Assembly (NCBI GenBank): GCA_024196135.1
Contig: JAMQCK010000077.1
Location: 1 to 64,000 of the forward strand
DNA: 64,000 nucleotides
From: Pleurotus ostreatus/Saccharomyces cerevisiae fusant
Lineage: Eukaryota > Opisthokonta
Direction of reading: 5' to 3'
Shown here piece by piece: positions 57,064-64,000 of this stretch. Below the pieces are notes generated by a model. The model ran no database searches. It was given only the letters and a program-made list of their open reading frames with translations, and had not been told where the DNA came from. The position numbers were made by a program, and so were the translations under genes. Position 1 is the first letter of the stretch. Every line of letters starts with the position of its first letter.

Positions 57064-60000
57064 ATGGACAATCCGTCCACCAATATACACACCATCGTCA
57101 AGGCCCAGATAGTCTTTCTGCTATCGACTTTGACGGATGCAAACTTTGAGCACAACCAGGTCGAAATCCGCTCGGTGCGTGCCTACGCGTCTTTTTAGCA
57201 GGGCGGCCACTGACGCGTATGATTCTTCCCCTCTCGATGTCAACAGCTATCCGAGCAGCATGGCATCGACACCTATCTCCACTTCATCCGCCGCCTCATC
57301 GTGCACTCCGCGCAAAGGCTGTCTCCAGCCGGCACCAATAATCCACCCGATAACTCGTCGGTGCTGACCTTCCGCCTGCTCGTGCAGGAGACGCAGCGGC
57401 TGGCGCGCGACCCGCACCTCGCGGACCGCTTCCGCGATGGGGTGGACAAGGGGGAGGGGGAGATTTTCCGCACCTTCGATCTCGTGCGCTTCACGGATCG
57501 CGTGGGCCTGCGCCCCCTCGAAAAGCTGGTCCTCGCCGCGTCGATTCTGTCGGGAAAGACGCGCCCGGAGCTGGCAAGCCAGGCGGCGACGATTGTCGCG
57601 ACGGATTTCGAAGATGCGGTCATGTCGCTGTGCACTACTCCCTCGTTCGACCATGCCGATCTTACCCCCAACGGCATCGCGAAGCTCATGCGTAACCTCC
57701 TCTCCGACCCTCCGCGCGACTCTCCTGTGCTCGATTTCCAGCAGCGGCAAGCACTGATTGTGGCCTCTCAGTCAAAATACGGCAGGGAGGTCGTTGCTCC
57801 GATCCTTTACAATATACTTCCTCAACTGAGGTACGTCTCCGGCGATGGTTTGCCACTGGTCAAGCTTGCTAACACATCTGGTAGCCTGCCACCCGGGGCC
57901 ACCTTAGTGCAAACACTGATGCAGCTAGGACCAGATGTGACCAACGATCCTGACGTCGTTCGGGCGATCTTCGCTCGTTTCGGCATCACGGACGCCGCTC
58001 CTCCCAGCGACAACCAGGTCGTCGAGCTGATCCAGACGCTGGGTCGCTTGGCCGCAGAAGGGTCGACGATGTGCGATGTAGGGGCTGTCGTCAGAGCGCT
58101 CAGCAGCTATGTAAGTCGACCTCATTGAAATGGCTTCGGGAAACTGTACTGACTGTGTGTAGCCTGTGCAGCTCGACTGGCCTGCGGTCATACGGTCATT
58201 TGACTGGCCTGACCGGCTCGGCGTCGACACGGCGACTCTCAAATTGCTGATCGCTGTCCTGCTCAACTCACCGAGGGACGCTCATCCGCATGCTGTGACG
58301 GGTTTCTGGACCGTGTGGAACAATTCGCTGTATCAACTCCGCCTCCTCGACGCCCTCCTCTCCCTCCCCGCGGATACCTTCAACTTCGTCTCCTTGCCTG
58401 GCCGCCGCATCGTGACCGTCGACGATGTGTCGATCGCCAGTCCAACGATCAAGTCGCTCGCAGCAAATGTTCAGGGACATACGTGGAACTCGCTCGACCT
58501 TTTCCAAGTGCTGGTCAGGTTGGCGGATTCTGACTCGCCGGACATCAAAGGCTGCATCCGCGACATGTTGGACAAGGCAATCAAGATCAGTGCGGAGCTG
58601 GTGCATATGGGGCTGTTGCAGGTTCCGGTACGTGTACTACGCCAGGTGGACGAACACGCGCTGATGACCCTGCAGAACGCGAACTGGAATGAGATCCGTC
58701 TGGAGTACTCGAGGAAGCTGCTTGCGATGTTCCTCGGAGGCCATCCCAACCATCAGCTTGTCTTCATGCGCATATGGCAGATTCAGCCGTCCTACCTCAC
58801 CGACGCCTTCCGCGACTTCTACGAGGAAAACCCTCAGAACATCACCCGCATCCTAGACGTCGCGCAGGACCTCAAGGTAAGCTAGATGCCAGCTTGCATA
58901 ACTCCATCTCATAAACCTGCCAGATACTCGAGGCGCTGCTTGAAGTGCGGCCTTTCACCTTCGCGCTAGACGTGGCTGCGCTGGCTTCACGCCGCGAGTA
59001 CCTCAACTTGGACAAGTGGCTCGGGGATAAGGTTGCAGCTCATGGAACGGAGTTCCTTCGGTCTATCGCCGATTTCCTCAAGGAAAAGATGGAGAGCGAG
59101 AAGTTGACCAGGATAACTGACCCTCCGGTCGAGAGCCGGACTATGCCGATCAATCCCAGCACAGTTGCTATCATCCTGCGTGTCATTCGTGGCAGGTAAG
59201 TCTACTACATCTGCTATTGACGGGGCCTATCTGACCCCGCTTTGCAGCTCGCACCTCATGGAGCAAGCCGACGTGGACTACGCGCTGGATGTACAGAACA
59301 TGTGCTTCCAGGTGTATCCGCGCTTGATGAACCTTGCTCCTGGAGCGGACGTGGAATCGGGTCTTGCCGTTATCCAGTACTCGCAGGAAATCGAAAGCGA
59401 GGTCGACCTCATCTACAAGCGGATGTACGACGAGAACATCTCCATCGACGAGGTCATCACCATGCTGCAGCAGTTCCGGACCTCGAGCAACCCTCGGGAC
59501 CAGGAGGTCTTCTCTTGCATGATCCACTTCCTCTTCGACGAGTATCGTTTCTTCCAGTCGTTCTACCCCGACCGCGAGCTGGCCATGACAGGTTATCTCT
59601 TCGGCTCCATCATTCAGCACGACCTCCTCGACTACATGCCGCTCGGGATCGCAGTCCGCTATGTCATCGATGCGCTCAACTGCCCGCCGGACAAGAACCT
59701 CTTCAGGTTCGGTGTGCAGGCGCTGTCTCGCTTCGAGTCGAGACTACCGGAATGGCAGCCACTGTGCGCCGAGTTGCTCAAGAACCAGCACTTGCTCGAG
59801 GCCCGTCCTGACCTGGCACATACTTTGCAGCGCGCACTGGCTATGGGGCCAGACGGTGACCTGACCGAGTTGCGCACGCCTGGAATGGGAGGATATGCTG
59901 AACCTGCGCCTGTCTTCCTAGCCATTCAACCCGATGAGGTAGACGAGGAGATTGAGACGCCTTCCGAAGAGCTGTCCGACAAGATCCTGTTCATCGTCAA

Positions 60001-63000
60001 CAACCTGGCGCCGAGCAATTTCGATACCAAACTGGTCGACATGAAGCAGTCGTTCTCTGACGAGTATGCGCGGTGGTTCGCCAACTATTTGGTAGACCAG
60101 CGCATCAGCACGGAGCCGAACAACCACTCGCTTTACCTACGCTTCCTCGATGCGCTCAACCGCTCGTCGCTGAACAAGTACATCCTTCACGAAACCTTCG
60201 TCAAGGCGGCGGCGCTGCTGAACTCGGAGAAGACGGTGCAGTCGAGCACGGAGAGGAGCATCTTGAAGAATGTCGGGTCGTGGCTTGGGACGATAACGCT
60301 CGCGCGCGATCGGCCGATCAAGCACAAGAATCTCTCGTTCAAGGACTTGCTGATGGAGGGCTACGACAGTGGCCGGCTCATTGTGGCGATACCCTTCGTC
60401 TGCAAGACGCTCGAGCCGGCGGCGCAGTCGAAGGTGTTCAGGCCTCCCAATCCATGGCTCATGGCGGTCATCAGCCTCCTCGCTGAGCTGTACCACTTCG
60501 CGGAGCTCAAGCTGAACCTCAAGTTCGAGATCGAGGTGCTCTGTAAGAGCCTTGACATCGACCTCGACACCGTTGAGGCGGCGGTCATCGTGCGCAACCG
60601 CCCGATGAGCGACGTCGGCCCTGCGATGCCTGAGTATCCTGGCGACATTGACGCGCTGCCCATTGGTGGTTACGACGCTGCCATGCTCGGCGAGCCACCT
60701 GTCATGCCCTTGACGGAGATGCGACAGGTGGGCACGCAGATCGAGCAGATCCTGACGACGCTGGCGCAGCATGTGCAAATCAGCAGTACGCTCAGCTTCA
60801 TGCTCGGCAACCCTGCGTTCAAGCGTGCGGTGCAGCTTGCTGTGGATAGAGCCGTTCGAGAGGTATGTCGGTCATGGACGTCATGGTTGATGATTATGCT
60901 TATATGTCTTGCAGATCATCTTGCCGGTGGTCGACCGTTCCGTGACGATTGCCGGCATCTCCACCCGCGAGCTTGTCGCCAAGGACTTCGCGACGGAAGC
61001 GAATGAGGAGAAGATGAGGAAGGCGGCTCACAGCATGGCGGCCAAACTTGCCGGCAGCCTCGCGATGGTCACTTGCAAAGAGCCGTTGCGGACGAACCTG
61101 GCCCAGCATCTGCGCCAGTACTTGGCTGAGCATGGCTTCTCTGACGTACGTTGTCGGTGTCCGACAATGTGCTTGTATGCTAATATACCACAGATTGCCG
61201 CGGTCGACAACCACATCATGGACCTTGCTCTCGACAACTTAGACAATGCGTGCAGCGCCATTGAGAGGGCAGCCATGGAGCGTGCTATCTCTGACGTCGA
61301 CGAAGGCTTTGCTCCTGCGTACGAGATGCGCATCCACCATCGCGAGGTATGCATAGTCATTCACCATCCGCAACGAGATGTTGACTTTGAGCTAGACCCG
61401 CAGCGGACCGTTCTGGGACTCCTCCAACCCTGTTCATAGCCTTACTACCAATCTGCCTGACATCCTTCGCTTGCACAAGAATGGTGTTCTACCTGTGCAG
61501 CTCAACGTCTACGAGGACTTCAGTGAGTACTCAGATAATCTCCAGTGAGCCGTCACTAATAATTCGCTCGCAGCCGCCGACCACAAGCGGAGAACCAGCC
61601 GCCCGAGCTCGACCATGCCTTTCAACGCTAGTGGTGCATACCCAGGACCAGCGACGCCCGCGCCGCTCAGTCTGACGGCACAAGCGCCGAGCAACGAGGC
61701 CGTCATGGAGCGCTTCGGTGTTCTCATCCGCGACTTAGACAATGTCCTGGTTCAGCTCCCCATCCAGAGCTTGGCGCTCCTTCCGCCGAACCATGACGTT
61801 CGCCACCTCGTTCGCCAGATCATGCTGAATGCGCAGGAGTCCGATCGCAGGCAGGCGCCGTTGCAGATGTCGCAGAAGATCGTTCAGCTGCTGTACAAGG
61901 CCCCCACTCAGCTTGGGCGGGAGGTGTATGTCGCGCTGCTTGATCAGCTCTGCAGGCACTTTGAGGAGACCGGCAAGGAGGCGATCAACTGGTTGATCTA
62001 TGCTGAGGACGAGGTATGCACTCATGCACTTGATCGGCGATCAAAATACTGATCTCCTTTGTAGCGCAAGTACAACATCCCCGTCACTGTCACTTTGTTG
62101 CGCAGCAGGTTGTTTGACCTCGCCGTCTACGAGCAGCAGCTGGCAAAGTTCCTGTTCACTGATCCGCGGCCAAGCCTGATCAACTTTGTCGTCGGCCTCA
62201 TCCGTGAATGCTTGACCGCCGACCCGCCCATCGCTACGCAGAGCCAGTTCCCGTACTGCATCGAGGTTCTTAGCCAGATCGCGCAGTCGGACAAGGCTAC
62301 TGATGAGTGCGTTTTCTGAGTCAATTCCCTTGTTCGCACGCTGATACGCTATTCAGGGTGGTGCATTTCATGGATGATCTGCGCGGCGTGCGGCGTCCGT
62401 CGCTGCCAGCTACACCCGACATCATCGCTAGGCAGCCATCGACGAAGCCCGAGAGCGACCAGCTCCGCGAAGCAGGCTTCTGGTTCCAAAGCTGGGTGCA
62501 GATCTATCACCGCTCGCCGAACCCGGAGAAGAGCTTCGTCGGCTTCATCACGCAGGTCCTCAAGAGCGGCGTGCTCAACATCGACGAGGCGTCCCAGCTG
62601 TTCTTCCGAGTCTGCGCAGAGACCAGCGTTAACCACTACGCGAAGGCCGTGGCGGTCGGGAACTACGCGTCCGCGTACTCCTACGTCGACGCGATGTCGA
62701 AGCTGGTTGTGTTCATCATCAAGTACCATGGAGACCCTACTGGCGTCAATGCCGACCAGGCGAAGGTGCACTACTTCAAGAAAGTGTTATCGATCTTGAT
62801 CCTTGTCTTGGCGTACTTCCACGAGGAGCAGGAGCCCTTCCAGCAGAAGCCCTTCTTCCGCCTGTTCTCGAGCCTCTTGAACGACCTCAACTCCATGGAG
62901 GCGTCGCTTGGGACGGTGTATTTCCCGCTCTTGGTCGTGTTCTGGTAGGTGGTGTCCTTTTTGCCTTCAGACCGGCTTCTCACATCCTTGATAGTGAGAC

Positions 63001-64000
63001 GTTGAGTGGCTTGCAGCCCATATACTTCCCTGGCTTTGCCTTCTCCTGGATGGGTCTCATCTCGCACCGCCTCTTGATGCCCAAGCTGCTGCTCTCGGAG
63101 AACCGCGAGGTATGTACGCCAGTTCATCGCGCGAACACGACGCTGACTATTTCGTAGGGTTGGGCGATCATGCAGAAGCTCCTCATCGCTCTCTTCAAGT
63201 TCTTGGCTCCCTTCCTCAAGGACTCCGAGCTGAGCGTGCCGGCGCGTGACATGTACCGCGGGGCCCTCCGCATCCTCCTCGTCCTCTTGCACGACTTCCC
63301 CGACTTCCTCAGCGAGTACTACTTCTCCCTCTGCGACGTCATCCCCTACCGCTGCATCCAGCTGCGCAACATCGTCCTCAGCGGCTTCCCGCAGACCATG
63401 GTGCTCCCTGACCCTCACCTCCGCGGCATGAAGCCTGAGGTCATCGTCGAGATGATGGGCCCCATCCCTCCGATCCTCTCGGACTTCGCGGCGGGCTTAA
63501 AGGGCGGCGATCTGAAGGCGTACCTCGATCAGTACCTCCTGGGTCGGGGCTCGACGTCCTTCTTGCCGTCCCTGAAGGAGCGCCTGCGGATCAGCAGTCC
63601 GGTGGAGGGGTTGACGGAGACCTACAACTTGTCGCTGTTGAATGCCCTTGTCATGTACATCGGCGTGTCCTCTGTCGCGCAGGCTAAGGCCAGGAACGGG
63701 ACCGCCTTGTTCGCGCCCAGCGACCCGGGAGTCGTCGCCCTGCAGTACCTCGCCAACTCGCTCGATGCCGAAGGTAAGTCTGCCCCCCCCCCCCTTAGTC
63801 TAGTTTCTGAACTGACGACGGTGATGTAGGGCAATTCCACCTCATCACGTCCATGACGCTTCATCTACGCTACCCTAACGCCCACACCTACTGGTTCTGC
63901 TCTCTCCTGCTTCACCTCTTTACCGAGGTCGAGGACGAGAAGTTCCAGGAGATCATGACGCGCGTGCTGCTCGAGCGCTTCATGGTGCATCGTCCGCACC
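57064..64000 (+). CDS. NOT1: CCR4-NOT complex scaffold subunit Not1, 3' partial
   Basis: Scaffold of the CCR4-NOT deadenylase. From ATG 57064 the protein reads MDNPSTNIHTIVKAQIVFLL, then SLSEQHGIDTYLHFIRRLIV after the first intron (57175-57246). The helical N-terminal domain contains SILSGKTRPELASQAATIVA. In the middle are VKAAALLNSEKTVQSS, SWLGTITLARDRPIKHKNLS and ERIP-like MIF4G-type helices that bind the nucleases, then the CNOT1 region that contacts Not2/Not3. The C-terminal Not1 superfamily domain includes FVGFITQVLKSGVLNIDEAS and GLQPIYFPGFAFSWMGLISH. It ends in the window at LERFMVHRPH, so only the last residues are missing. More than a dozen introns. One 54-nt intron (57831-57884) is in frame and stop-free. 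Confidence 0.92.

Noticed and set aside
1..64000. CRISPR arrays, bacterial operons, rRNA genes, virus-like or retroelement coding regions
   Set aside because: No regularly spaced direct repeats, no rRNA-like sequence, and no reverse transcriptase, integrase, capsid or polymerase motifs seen.

Overview
The window is nuclear DNA from a filamentous basidiomycete, most likely an Agaricomycete (polypore-like). Genes lie on both strands at about one per 2.5-3 kb. They are cut by many 45-60 bp GT-AG introns with CTNA-type branch sites. The proteins are clearly fungal: Ede1, Nuc1, Hook, striatin, Not1, Tma7 and class II cAMP phosphodiesterase. Two families are typical of basidiomycetes: wax-synthase-like MBOAT proteins and a TARH/GDSG serine-protease-like family. 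Coding DNA is GC-rich, so many long antisense open frames are only shadows. I saw no rRNA, no convincing tRNA, no CRISPR array and no bacterial-type operon.

Layout. 1-19 kb: 3' part of an Ede1/Eps15 endocytic scaffold; an MBOAT gene (-); V-ATPase subunit H (-) divergent from mitochondrial ribosomal protein L46 (+); mitochondrial nuclease Nuc1 (-) divergent from a second MBOAT gene (+); a small secreted Ser-rich protein (-); a serine-protease-like gene with an apparent frameshift (-); a short-chain dehydrogenase (-). 19-32 kb: TRAPPC13 (+), a CLASP-type TOG protein (-), a membrane-anchored aspartic protease (+), a large unrecognised Pro/Gln-rich protein (-) and an F-box protein (-). 32-47 kb: an EI24/Rrt8-like membrane protein (+), Hook (+), a single-pass membrane protein with a long disordered tail (-), a secreted or signal-anchored alpha/beta hydrolase (-) and a PDE1-type phosphodiesterase (+). 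47-64 kb: striatin (-), Tma7 (-), a Vps62-domain protein (+), a short inverted-repeat transposon, a GPI-anchored amylase-like glucanotransferase (+) and the scaffold subunit of CCR4-NOT (+), which runs off the right edge.

Most of this is ordinary housekeeping chromosome; genes do not form an obvious pathway cluster, and I saw no clear new biological system. The items most worth a second look are: (i) a 466-bp element at 53,500-53,965 with perfect 13-bp terminal inverted repeats and a perfect 8-bp target duplication, a non-autonomous hAT-like MITE; (ii) the amylase-like protein, which lacks the two conserved GH13 histidines and resembles Agt-type cell-wall glucanotransferases; (iii) two inverted MBOAT paralogues that share a 28-nt micro-exon carrying their WHHFMRR motif; (iv) the frameshift in the protease-like gene. 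Splice sites were placed by eye from reading frame and GT-AG signals, so exon limits are predictions.
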